Source: Candidatus Heimdallarchaeota archaeon (lineage in GTDB: Archaea; Asgardarchaeota; Heimdallarchaeia; Heimdallarchaeales; Kariarchaeaceae). From it: a stretch of 7,883 nt of DNA. Of the stretch, positions 1 to 6,470 are shown piece by piece (positions within the stretch are counted from its first letter, which is position 1; the number at the start of each line of letters is the position of its first letter). The position numbers and the translations under genes are program-made. The stretch lies in contig JACZSS010000102.1 in assembly GCA_022574115.1 (NCBI GenBank), positions 1 through 7,883 of the forward strand. The letters are read 5' to 3'. The notes below the pieces were generated by a model that saw only the letters and a list, made by a program, of their open reading frames with translations, had not been told where the DNA came from and searched no databases.

Positions 1-51
1 GTTTCAAACTTATTAAACTTTGACACTTATGATCTTGTTAGTTGAGTTATC

Positions 52-306
52 TTATACAGCCATCTTTGGTTGTTCTTGATTTTGTTGCATTACTGGATAA
101 CTTGGAATAACTCTGGATAATGCAAGATAAAGTAAACTGGCAGCTACTAAATCTATTACGAGTAGACCGATCGGTACCGAGATCATTCCCTGTGCTTCCA
201 CTAAGCTACCGAATAATGGAAGACAGATCACTGTCATGATCCCACTTATTGTCGGGATTAACGAATAAACTCCATTTCTGACATCAGAGGGGATCATATC
301 AATCAT
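52..306 (-). pseudogene. C-terminal remnant of an MFS transporter (last two membrane helices)
   Basis: This 84-residue reading frame (ATG at 306, stop TAA at 52-54) resembles only the tail of a Major Facilitator Superfamily permease. The stretch DMIPSDVRNGVYSLIPT (residues 3-19) matches the loop-plus-helix region near the end of many 12-helix MFS proteins. Two hydrophobic helices follow (about 15-37 and 42-66), then a polar C-terminal tail rich in Gln and Pro. MFS proteins are about 400 residues, so roughly 80% is missing. The frame stays open upstream of the ATG as far as the TAG at 352-354, and the extra residues (FINALSQRLMID) also look MFS-like, so the ATG is probably internal to the original gene. 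The missing part is replaced by the P-loop gene, which ends 45 bases upstream. I infer a truncated, probably non-functional gene. A short expressed membrane peptide or an assembly join cannot be excluded. Confidence 0.6.
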
Positions 307-351
307 TAATCGTTGGGACAGGGCATTGATAAATTGATTAGGAAGACTTAC

Positions 352-945
352 CTAGGATCTTTCGTGCATTGCTGTTGAATTGATTTCTTTGATAAATTCA
401 TCAATTTGGAATTGTCGAGTAAAAATAACTAATTTGCCCCGTTTAAGTTGTTTCAAACTCTTCACACTCATTAATTTTAGTTTCTTGAAGAAGTTTAACT
501 TAAAATTTATCATGATTTTGATTAACTGATAAATTTCCAGAAACACTTCTTTAAGGTTCATGGTTTGATCCAAGCCATCTGCTTTAGTATATCCTTGAGT
601 CAAGCTGAACCTGGTTTGGCGGGTGACTGTGCGGGTAATGATTCTCCAGACACCAATTAAGGTAGGCAAATTTAGTATAAGAATCAGATCTGCCCTGTTG
701 AGTACTGCCAATCTCAGTTCTCCTAAATTCCCATCCAAAATCCACTTCTCAGCATCAATTTGAGCTAAAGCTGCTTGTTTAAAATGACTAAATGATTCAC
801 ATTCATAATCTTTTGAGAGTTTATCAGTATGAATTAATTTATGCCCCAATTGATGAGATAGCTTCAAGGCAAATGTTGTTTTTCCTGATCCTGGATAACC
901 CCATACTGCGATTCTAGTCAACTGAACCTTCTTACAAGTTATCAA
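352..945 (-). CDS. P-loop nucleotide kinase-like protein (adenylate kinase / FlaR-like 'topology modulation' family)
   Basis: A 197-residue protein of the adenylate-kinase-like P-loop NTPase group, closest in layout to bacterial proteins annotated as 'DNA topology modulation protein' FlaR. Visible elements in order are a first beta strand with Walker A GYPGSGKT (residues 16-23), LIHTDKL (37-43) where the second substrate usually binds, WILDGN (68-73), a beta strand ADLILILNLP (85-94), an arginine-rich lid-like segment (R101, R105, R109, R112), and a last strand KLVIFTR before the C-terminal helix. Family length is usually 160-200 residues, so it looks complete. The reaction is presumably ATP-dependent phosphoryl transfer, but the substrate is unknown. 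There is no ATG start: TTG at 945 is the first in-frame candidate after a stop. A second TTG at 921 has AAGAAGG just upstream and starts immediately before the first strand, so it may be the true start (189 residues). The middle third (about 131-170) is rich in Lys, Leu, Phe and Ile. Confidence 0.78.
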   Translation of the reverse strand: MITCKKVQLTRIAVWGYPGSGKTTFALKLSHQLGHKLIHTDKLSKDYECESFSHFKQAALAQIDAEKWILDGNLGELRLAVLNRADLILILNLPTLIGVWRIITRTVTRQTRFSLTQGYTKADGLDQTMNLKEVFLEIYQLIKIMINFKLNFFKKLKLMSVKSLKQLKRGKLVIFTRQFQIDEFIKEINSTAMHERS

Positions 946-990
946 TCATTAAACTAAGTCTACTCTCACGAATTTTTGATTTCAGCCAAT

Positions 991-997
991 TTAAAGT
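991..997 (-). promoter_or_regulatory. Candidate TATA box for the P-loop kinase gene
   Basis: On the minus strand this reads CTTTAAA, preceded by TTTA. It lies about 45 bases before TTG 945 and about 70 before TTG 921, which places a transcript start near 967. Assigned by eye only. AT-rich background makes such matches common. Confidence 0.3.
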
Positions 998-1342
998 AAA
1001 ATATCCATCCGAGGATTGCAAATTAAGTAAATGGCACACCAACATTATAAGATAGAAAAAATGGCATCCCAAGACCACACGTTGCCTAACACATCATCTA
1101 AGTAACTTATCTGTGTAGAGCCCTATTGACATGAGGTCTTTTGATGATGCCTGAATGCCAGAGTTTGCACAATATTATCATCGATAGATCTCAAAAATGT
1201 CCTCGATCCGGCATACAAAGATATTATCCATGGTAATTTTTGGTTTCTATCCTCCCATCATTCAAAGCAATATAATCCATTTCGGCAGTCGATTTACTTC
1301 ATCCATCGATCTGAGAGATAGTAGTTCTGTGCTAATTTGTTT

Positions 1343-1357
1343 TGTTATTTAATAACA
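1343..1357. promoter_or_regulatory. 15-bp perfect palindrome, possible operator
   Basis: TGTTATT and AATAACA flank a single central T. Size and symmetry fit a site for a dimeric helix-turn-helix regulator (Lrp- or MarR-like). It lies about 150 bases upstream of the Vps23-like start, rather far for direct control of a leaderless promoter. Short AT-rich palindromes can arise by chance. Confidence 0.25.
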
Positions 1358-1472
1358 TTTCAATTTTGTTTTCTTGCTGCTCCAGAGAGCAATATGAATA
1401 AGATAAATATGTCAGAAGGATACAAATATTTTTCTAAAAAACGTTCGATTTCAACTTAGCCAATTGGTTTGA

Positions 1473-1480
1473 TTTTTTAA
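1473..1480 (+). promoter_or_regulatory. Candidate TATA box for the Vps23-like gene
   Basis: The sequence TTTTTTAA is centred about 30 bases before the ATG at 1508. In archaea this spacing puts the transcript start within a few bases of the ATG, predicting a leaderless or nearly leaderless mRNA. This agrees with the absence of a Shine-Dalgarno sequence in the bases before the ATG. Confidence 0.4.
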
Positions 1481-1507
1481 TGTAAACGGCAATATTGGTA
1501 ACATATA

Positions 1508-2143
1508 ATGGTCGACGATGCTATATTGAGTCGAGAGGCTTATCTTATTTACCAAAACGCATGGGGATTTGAACCCGACCAGGGGAGCTTATTGAGATGG
1601 GTGGGAAACATTAAAGACAAGGTTGGAAAAAGTATTCCAGTCACTGTTGAAATTCCTGCCGATTATCCTCACTCACCTCCAATGGTTACAGTTCCAGGAT
1701 ACGTAAGTCATCCAAATATTGTGAACCGGCAGTTTACCACGCGATCACTCTCCAGATGGAAAAGTTCGTTACATATTTATCAGGTTATGAAGGAAGTGAA
1801 TACGGTCATTCACGCTACTAATGTAAAATTTACCTCTGAAGTCACACCATTAGTGAGTACTGCCTTACCTGATGATTCCTTACAGCGTCAGATCGTTTAT
1901 CTAAGGGAACAATTAGATGAGAAACAGCGTGCATATTCAGAATTACAATCTAGTGGATCCTTAGATATGGCTAGTTCCGCATCGGTTGTAACGCAGATTA
2001 CTCAGGATTCTCTCGTTGAACTTCAAAATGAGATGTACTCACTAGAGGATGATTATGATAGAGCTGATATCGACGGTTTAGAATTTGCCAAAAAATTCCT
2101 CAGTCTTCAGAAGCGATACTATTTGTTAGAAAAAGCGAGATAA
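1508..2143 (+). CDS. ESCRT-I Vps23/Tsg101-like protein (UEV domain, coiled coil, steadiness box)
   Basis: A 211-residue protein with the domain order of eukaryotic Tsg101/Vps23. Residues about 5-105 look like a ubiquitin E2 fold: W31, the strand ending VTVEIPADYPHSPP (45-58), HPNI (68-71), W84 and a following helix. In active E2 enzymes the cysteine lies about 8 residues before that tryptophan. Here the stretch is QFTTRSLSRW and the protein has no cysteine at all, so it is an E2 variant (UEV) that could bind but not transfer ubiquitin. Residues about 122-148 form a charged coiled coil with leucine/isoleucine heptads (L125, I129, L132, L136). Residues about 168-209 resemble the steadiness box that assembles with Vps28 and Vps37 in eukaryotic ESCRT-I. 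The eukaryotic proline-rich linker is absent, making this far shorter than human Tsg101 (about 390 residues). It probably acts at membranes in ubiquitin-linked ESCRT remodelling. Its stop codon is two bases from that of rpoA''. Confidence 0.78.
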   Translation: MVDDAILSREAYLIYQNAWGFEPDQGSLLRWVGNIKDKVGKSIPVTVEIPADYPHSPPMVTVPGYVSHPNIVNRQFTTRSLSRWKSSLHIYQVMKEVNTVIHATNVKFTSEVTPLVSTALPDDSLQRQIVYLREQLDEKQRAYSELQSSGSLDMASSASVVTQITQDSLVELQNEMYSLEDDYDRADIDGLEFAKKFLSLQKRYYLLEKAR

Positions 2144-2145
2144 TT

Positions 2146-5019
2146 TTAGTTTGTCTTCTTAGCAGAGTTTACAAACTTTCGATAATCAGGATTGATCGTC
2201 AAATCAACAATTCCAGTTCCTAAAGCAATTTCCTGCCCAACCATCACATTTTCAATAATTCCTACTAAATTGTCTACTTCACCGTGAATTGCTGCTTCGA
2301 GTAAATGTTTAACGGTTACCTCAAAAGCTGCTCTGACAAGTACTGATGAGTTTTCACCAGAAATTCCGTGGCGACCAATTTGTTTGATTTCTCCGGAGAA
2401 TGTCATTAGGTCCGCCACGAGCATAATATGCCGTTCATCTACTTCCAATCCTTGAGATCCCATCACCTCTAAAGCTTCCTTCAAGATCGCATTTCTCGCA
2501 GCCTCAATTCCAAATGTTTCAGCAATTTCATGAATGTGATTTGTGTACGTTCTTTTGGGGTCTACTCCTGGGATCCTTAATACCTCATTGAAATTGCTTC
2601 CTTCTGAGATCACCTCATATTCGGGTTTATCCTTGTTTTTTTGTTCCTTTTTCTTGCGGATTAGGACTCGTTTTACTCCTTTTAGGCCTTTGATAGGTAT
2701 TCCACGGATCTTTTCAGCTAACTTCTGAAGCTCTGATAAAGATGGATCATCTTTATCCAATTTCACATGAATTAACAATCGGTCTGCCTGATCATTTTCA
2801 ACTCGCAAGGTGGATCGTCGATACTCAACCTTGTTTTTCACTAGATCAACTGTTATACCTTTATCGAGAAGCAACGTTTCATCAATAACAATGGTTACCC
2901 GTTGATTTGCTGGATCTATATCAATCGATTTAGCAATATTATTGACAATGGTTAGCTCAATATTTTGGGCAATTTCCTTGGATTTTTCTGGTTTGAATGC
3001 ATATTTGTCTTCTAAAGCAACCGTCATGGTAGGTGTGGATGGGTTTCTTCTTGCATCAACAATTTCAATTAATCGAGGGAGTCCAAGTGTTACGTTCATC
3101 TCTCTTACACCTGCGAAATGGAAGGTTCTTAGCGTATTGTGAGTTACCAACCCCTCGCCAGTAATAAAGGTTTCAAGTTCAGAAACCGTAAAATCATAAA
3201 CAAAATCACTGGGAGATGGAACTGATTCCAATTTCATGATCTCATCCCAGATTACCTGACTCTCAACTGCACGTTCTAAAGGGGCCAGTTCTTGAGAAAT
3301 ATCAACATTAAGTTCGATTGATTTTAATTTAAATTCCTCAATATATTTTTTAAGAGAACTCCTTTCAACCTGCTGTTTTTTGGTGAGCTTAGTTGCAAAT
3401 CTAAAGGGAAATTTCAGCTTTACCTGTAATTTATCAAAGCTGTCGCCAAAACCCGGAATCATATCCAAGAGATCATAAGTTACTGCATTTTCGCTGTGGA
3501 TTTTTCTCTCGAGTTGAGCAAGTTTGCTTAGAACCTGTTTCTTTCTTGTGATAACGAAACCGATCTTCTCTTCAAATATAGAGGCATAACGACCTGGAAT
3601 CACTAGTTTGAATTGATCATTATGAGATTTTGTGGTAAATATACCAAATCTGGACAATAATAAGCAGATCCCATCAATCAGTTGTTTAGAATTAGAACTC
3701 GCTTTAATTATATTTCTTGTCGATGAAACACTCCCGTCACCGTCAAAATAAGCTTGAAGGAGAGATGATACAAACTCATCTGTTGCATTAAGAGCCCACG
3801 TAGGCACAAATTTGTTATTTGATCCTTTCCCACACATTCGGGATATCAATGTCGAAAGTAGTGAGGAGTGTAGAAAAATGGAAATTGACTCACCAAATTC
3901 ACCTATCTCTTCTTTAACATCATAATTAATTCCCAATTTATCAGCAAAGTCAATAACCTTTTGTCGATAAAGAAAATCACTGTTAGTAACAGATACAAAG
4001 TGGAATGCAAGTGATCCTTGTGCAAGGTAGGCACCAATAAAGAAACCGAAGATTTCATCGAGTTTCAGTTTTTCGGGAATTCGTGTATGAGAACTATCAT
4101 ACATCTTAGAATAAACAAAGCCTGGCTTGAGGATATTTCCCGTTTGGCTCTTCATCATCTTCCAAAGTGCCTCTTTCTTAACAGGAACTGTGTAAGACAA
4201 ATCGTATTCCTCCCTCCAGTGCTCGCCAACTGATATTGCTATAGCAAGCTCAGATCCATACCAAATCTCGTCTTTTTCAAGATAATCTTGAATTTCAAGA
4301 TATTGTTTTACGTCTTCAGCAGAGATTGTCTGGACACTTGGCATTCTATCTCCAAGTTTCAACTCGCTTCCCTTTATCGGTGTGATGTTGTTATTTTTTC
4401 GAACTAAAAACGAATGCGAAAAAGTCCCCGTAATTGATCGACCACTCCGCGTTGAAATTCTCAGGAGCTCTCCATTTGGGGGATGTCTACTTACTTGAAG
4501 TAATCTTTGCCACCTGATCTTTTCATCCGTACCCAATCCAGGTACATAAATTTCTAATTCTTCAGGGATATCAACTACTAAGTTATCATATGGATCACTC
4601 AATGTACTTTGATCTACCAACGAACCAATTAAATCCTCAATAAAATCACCAATGGGCAGAATGTCTGTTTGATCTTTAATTCTGATGATTACTGTCTCGG
4701 TTCCCGGAAGAGACATTTGAGTTCCCGGTTCACCGATGCTCTGGGCCGCAACCATTCCTACTGCAGATCCAGGATCAATTTGTGCAAATTGATAACTACG
4801 TTTAATTTCGCTAACCATCAAGCCATAATCTTGTTGTGACAGATATGTTTTGGTTGTAGCGCTTACGTTGAGCTTTTTAGCTATTCTTTCCGCTCTATCC
4901 AATATTTTTTCTTCCAACTGAAGAATAATCGACATTGGCATATTAGGATCTTCATCCTCAATTAATTTGTCAATTCTAGTTGACAGCTGTTTACGTGTAA
5001 GGTATTTAGTTTTGGCCAT
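2146..5019 (-). CDS. rpoA2: DNA-directed RNA polymerase subunit A'' with in-frame intein
   Basis: Encodes the C-terminal half of the largest RNA polymerase subunit (equivalent to the C-terminal part of Rpb1 or bacterial beta'). The N-extein of about 102 residues ends in AAQSIGEPGTQM. A 526-residue intein follows, and the C-extein resumes TLRTFHFAGVREMNVTLGLP. Those two extein blocks join to form the universally conserved trigger-loop base, and the mature protein would be about 431 residues, close to other archaeal A'' subunits. The C-extein also carries the conserved LPRLIEIVDARR block and a typical end, GQEIALGTGIVDL. I chose ATG 5019 (MAKTKYLTRKQ) as start. The frame extends to TTG 5085, but those 22 residues are hydrophobic, look non-conserved, and overlap a perfect DNA palindrome. 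No clear Shine-Dalgarno precedes 5019. Without splicing the trigger loop would be disrupted, so activity should depend on intein removal. Confidence 0.93.
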   Translation of the reverse strand: MAKTKYLTRKQLSTRIDKLIEDEDPNMPMSIILQLEEKILDRAERIAKKLNVSATTKTYLSQQDYGLMVSEIKRSYQFAQIDPGSAVGMVAAQSIGEPGTQMSLPGTETVIIRIKDQTDILPIGDFIEDLIGSLVDQSTLSDPYDNLVVDIPEELEIYVPGLGTDEKIRWQRLLQVSRHPPNGELLRISTRSGRSITGTFSHSFLVRKNNNITPIKGSELKLGDRMPSVQTISAEDVKQYLEIQDYLEKDEIWYGSELAIAISVGEHWREEYDLSYTVPVKKEALWKMMKSQTGNILKPGFVYSKMYDSSHTRIPEKLKLDEIFGFFIGAYLAQGSLAFHFVSVTNSDFLYRQKVIDFADKLGINYDVKEEIGEFGESISIFLHSSLLSTLISRMCGKGSNNKFVPTWALNATDEFVSSLLQAYFDGDGSVSSTRNIIKASSNSKQLIDGICLLLSRFGIFTTKSHNDQFKLVIPGRYASIFEEKIGFVITRKKQVLSKLAQLERKIHSENAVTYDLLDMIPGFGDSFDKLQVKLKFPFRFATKLTKKQQVERSSLKKYIEEFKLKSIELNVDISQELAPLERAVESQVIWDEIMKLESVPSPSDFVYDFTVSELETFITGEGLVTHNTLRTFHFAGVREMNVTLGLPRLIEIVDARRNPSTPTMTVALEDKYAFKPEKSKEIAQNIELTIVNNIAKSIDIDPANQRVTIVIDETLLLDKGITVDLVKNKVEYRRSTLRVENDQADRLLIHVKLDKDDPSLSELQKLAEKIRGIPIKGLKGVKRVLIRKKKEQKNKDKPEYEVISEGSNFNEVLRIPGVDPKRTYTNHIHEIAETFGIEAARNAILKEALEVMGSQGLEVDERHIMLVADLMTFSGEIKQIGRHGISGENSSVLVRAAFEVTVKHLLEAAIHGEVDNLVGIIENVMVGQEIALGTGIVDLTINPDYRKFVNSAKKTN
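3136..4713 (-). mobile_element. Intein in RpoA'' with LAGLIDADG homing endonuclease domain (probably degenerate)
   Basis: This 526-residue intein runs from Ser (codon 4711-4713) to Asn (codon 3136-3138) and sits between GTQM and TLRTFHF. Splicing blocks are visible. The N-terminal block is SLPGTETVIIRIKD, with Ser1 instead of the commoner Cys1. Block B is GRSITGTFSHSFLV with the TxxH motif, block F is VYDFTVSELETF, and the end is VTHN followed by Thr +1. Between them are two LAGLIDADG motifs: FFIGAYLAQG (codons around 4018-4041) and LLQAYFDGDG (around 3733-3762). The second keeps its catalytic Asp. The first has Gln (CAA, 4018-4020) where Asp or Glu is expected. I therefore infer that splicing is intact and DNA cleavage is impaired or lost. 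RNA polymerase A' and A'' inteins are known in other archaea such as Methanocaldococcus jannaschii. Confidence 0.92.
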
Positions 5020-5049
5020 GGGAACAATACCAACAATCGAGTAAAAAAT

Positions 5050-5070
5050 TACCGAGAAAGTTTCTCGGTA
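5050..5070. promoter_or_regulatory. Perfect inverted repeat just upstream of rpoA'' (operator or RNA hairpin candidate)
   Basis: Arms TACCGAGAAA and TTTCTCGGTA surround a single central G, a 21-bp perfect dyad ending 31 bases before ATG 5019. As DNA it could bind a dimeric regulator overlapping the rpoA'' promoter or leader. As RNA it could form a 9-bp stem with a 3-base loop in the 5' leader. On the minus strand it is followed by a T-rich run (AATTTTTTAC), which resembles a hairpin-plus-U-tract arrangement. Confidence 0.45.
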
Positions 5071-5245
5071 TTTCCAGCACATCAATTAGTCATTTAAGAT
5101 TTGCTTTTGTCTTCATTCGATTTTCTTGTAAGATTCTTTTAGCAAACTCAAGCCTTTCTTCTTATCAACTGTAATCGACAGACGATGAAATTATTATCAA
5201 ATCCATATATTGCTCCCTGCAAAGGCTGCAGTAAAAAGGTAAATA

Positions 5246-5256
5246 CTTATAAAAAT
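5246..5256. promoter_or_regulatory. Candidate TATA box (orientation ambiguous)
   Basis: CTTATAAAAAT on the plus strand is preceded by AAATA, which could serve as a BRE. Start sites would fall near 5275 (plus, giving a leader of about 165 bases for the 5440 gene) or near 5225 (minus, giving about 205 bases for rpoA''). Closer AT-rich candidates exist for the plus gene around 5397-5407. Confidence 0.28.
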
Positions 5257-5439
5257 GCAGCTATTTATCTACTCAGGTCCACAAAATCCTGACTAACTCT
5301 GATTTCATTAAACTCCGTGATTTCAGAGGTCATGACAAGATTGATCATGAAAAAAGTTTTGTGTTCAACTTTCCAATTATAATGTTATAGGTCATAATTA
5401 AATTAAGTAAGAAAAAAGGTAATAATACGGGATTGAAGC

Positions 5440-6468
5440 GTGACCACTTCTGATCAGCTCATTGTAACAACTGCTGCAGACTTTGAGGACGCAGAAGCAG
5501 ATCAAATTCGAAAACTTTCACTACGGATCCAATTTGCAGCGGCAGCTATGGCTAGTTCCTTTATCTTACTTAATGTACCCAATATTGAGACAATCACATT
5601 TTCCGTATTCATTGTGGGATATCTATTTCCGCGCAAATATGCTCTCTCAATAACTCTCACTACCGTCATTGGTTGGGAATTGCTGGTCACCTCGGTATTT
5701 GGATTTTCTGGAATTACTTTTTTCTTCAAATTAGTAGCATGGTGCCTTATTACATTACTAGCTAGCTTTGCCAGAGCTGTTGGAGTCAATAGATCTTATC
5801 AATTTGCTGTTTTAGGCTTTTTCTCGGCGCTGTTATTTGATTTTTTAGTTACTATCTCTATAGCAATTTTGTTCATAAACTCTGAGGAAACCTTCCTTAC
5901 TATACTCGTGACATATTTGATACTTGGACTCCTGTTTACAATTATTCATGTAATTGGAAATACAATCTTATTTGCAATGATACCTCAATTCCTGGAGGTA
6001 ATTCTTCCGTTATTGTTGAGATCGTATCCAAATGTGACACAAATCTCGTTAACTCAACTACGATCAAAATCGACCAATCGTCGGATCTACTTAGTTAGTT
6101 TTATTCTAATGATCATGATCTTAGTTGCTGGTTTCTTTGTGTATGAGGACTTGATCGATATAGACAATGAGGATGTGATCGAGGTTTCGATTGTGATGAG
6201 AATTGACTACAATGGGATACAACCATCCGAAGTATATAATTTGGATGTGTTAAACAACCAAAGTGTATTCTTCATTACACGGCAAATTGCCCAAATCCAG
6301 TATTCAATTTACTTTGATCTACCACTGGTTGAATCAATAAATGGGGTATCTCAAAATAATAATGCCTACTGGAAAATAAGTGTTAACGGAAATGAAGCTA
6401 CAGTTGGGGCCGGAAGTCTTTATCCTGTGCAAAATGATGTATTTGATTGGGAATATACAGAATTGTAA
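5440..6468 (+). CDS. Predicted membrane protein: ECF transporter S-component-like domain fused to extracellular DUF4430 domain
   Basis: A 342-residue protein in three parts. Residues 1-30 are polar and acidic, presumably cytoplasmic. Residues about 31-194 hold around six hydrophobic segments (about 31-46, 52-64, 68-88, 93-113, 121-146, 152-180). The loop YLFPRKYALSITLTTVIGWE and the later GFFSALLFDFLVTIS resemble substrate-binding S components of ECF-type vitamin transporters. After a basic linker (RSKSTNRR) a last helix (about 216-234) leads to an outward-facing domain of about 105 residues. Its end, YWKISVNGNEATVGAG then DVFDWEY, matches the DUF4430 (transcobalamin C-terminal-like) pattern of W, vNG, GA and a final aspartate-tryptophan strand. 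DUF4430 and ECF S components are linked in some bacteria, where cobalamin is one suspected ligand. A vitamin or cofactor uptake role is inference. No ATPase or EcfT gene is in the window. GTG 5440 is the first start after an in-frame TGA; the next Met lies inside helix 1. Confidence 0.66.
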   Translation: MTTSDQLIVTTAADFEDAEADQIRKLSLRIQFAAAAMASSFILLNVPNIETITFSVFIVGYLFPRKYALSITLTTVIGWELLVTSVFGFSGITFFFKLVAWCLITLLASFARAVGVNRSYQFAVLGFFSALLFDFLVTISIAILFINSEETFLTILVTYLILGLLFTIIHVIGNTILFAMIPQFLEVILPLLLRSYPNVTQISLTQLRSKSTNRRIYLVSFILMIMILVAGFFVYEDLIDIDNEDVIEVSIVMRIDYNGIQPSEVYNLDVLNNQSVFFITRQIAQIQYSIYFDLPLVESINGVSQNNNAYWKISVNGNEATVGAGSLYPVQNDVFDWEYTEL

Positions 6469-6470
6469 TT

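Larger units (their letters stand above)
946..1507. other. Gene-free divergent intergenic region (about 560 bases)
   Basis: I find no convincing protein gene, tRNA or CRISPR repeat on either strand. It separates the divergently transcribed P-loop kinase and Vps23-like genes and should contain both promoters. Other structure seen: an imperfect direct repeat AAATGGCACACCAA (1029-1042) and AAATGGCATCCCAA (1059-1072), exactly 30 bases apart with 12 of 14 identical; a perfect 15-bp palindrome at 1343-1357; and a small stem TTGCT/AGCAA around 1374-1392. A 21-codon frame at 1394-1459 is too short to support. Confidence 0.5.
5020..5439. other. Divergent intergenic region between rpoA'' and the ECF-S/DUF4430 gene (about 420 bases)
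   Basis: No supported gene or tRNA. It should hold the promoters for rpoA'' (minus) and the membrane-protein gene (plus). Seen here: a perfect palindrome at 5050-5070; the AT-rich block CTTATAAAAAT at 5246-5256, which can read as a TATA box on either strand and is flanked by a 6-bp inverted repeat GCTGCA/TGCAGC (5225-5230 and 5256-5261); a CTCTGA/TCAGAG inverted repeat (5297-5302 and 5323-5328); and the 8-bp palindrome GTCATGAC (5329-5336). On the minus strand GGGAG precedes an ATG at about 5206, but that frame closes after 12 codons. Confidence 0.45.

Noticed and set aside
1394..1459. 21-codon ORF (MNKINMSEGYKYF...) upstream of the Vps23-like gene
   Set aside because: Too short, no homology I recognise, and only a weak GAGAG upstream. 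It could be a leader peptide but cannot be supported.
946..1507. tRNA or CRISPR array in the long gap
   Set aside because: No T-loop consensus, no cloverleaf arms and no regularly spaced repeats were visible.
2543..4233. Plus-strand open frames inside rpoA'' (2543-2728, 2942-3142, 4018-4233)
   Set aside because: They are antisense to well-conserved polymerase or intein sequence and encode no recognisable protein.
5017..5085. N-terminal extension of RpoA'' starting at TTG 5085
   Set aside because: The 22 extra residues do not resemble A'' N-termini, have no Shine-Dalgarno, and coincide with a perfect DNA palindrome. ATG 5019 gives a more typical start.
5100..5200. Minus-strand coding-like stretch (ITVDKKKGLSLLKESYKKIE) upstream of rpoA''
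   Set aside because: No start codon in frame after the preceding stop, only about 25 codons, and no family recognised. It could be a gene remnant but is unsupported.
5185..5292. 35-codon plus-strand ORF with a CKGC pair
   Set aside because: One CxxC motif alone is not enough for a zinc protein, and it overlaps the likely promoter region of both neighbours.
5275..5439. Cobalamin or thiamine riboswitch ahead of the ECF-S-like gene
   Set aside because: I looked for a B12 box and a Thi box and saw neither, only short inverted repeats.
5502..5789. Minus-strand frame of 95 codons inside the membrane-protein gene
   Set aside because: It is antisense to a convincing coding region with membrane helices and has no recognisable features.
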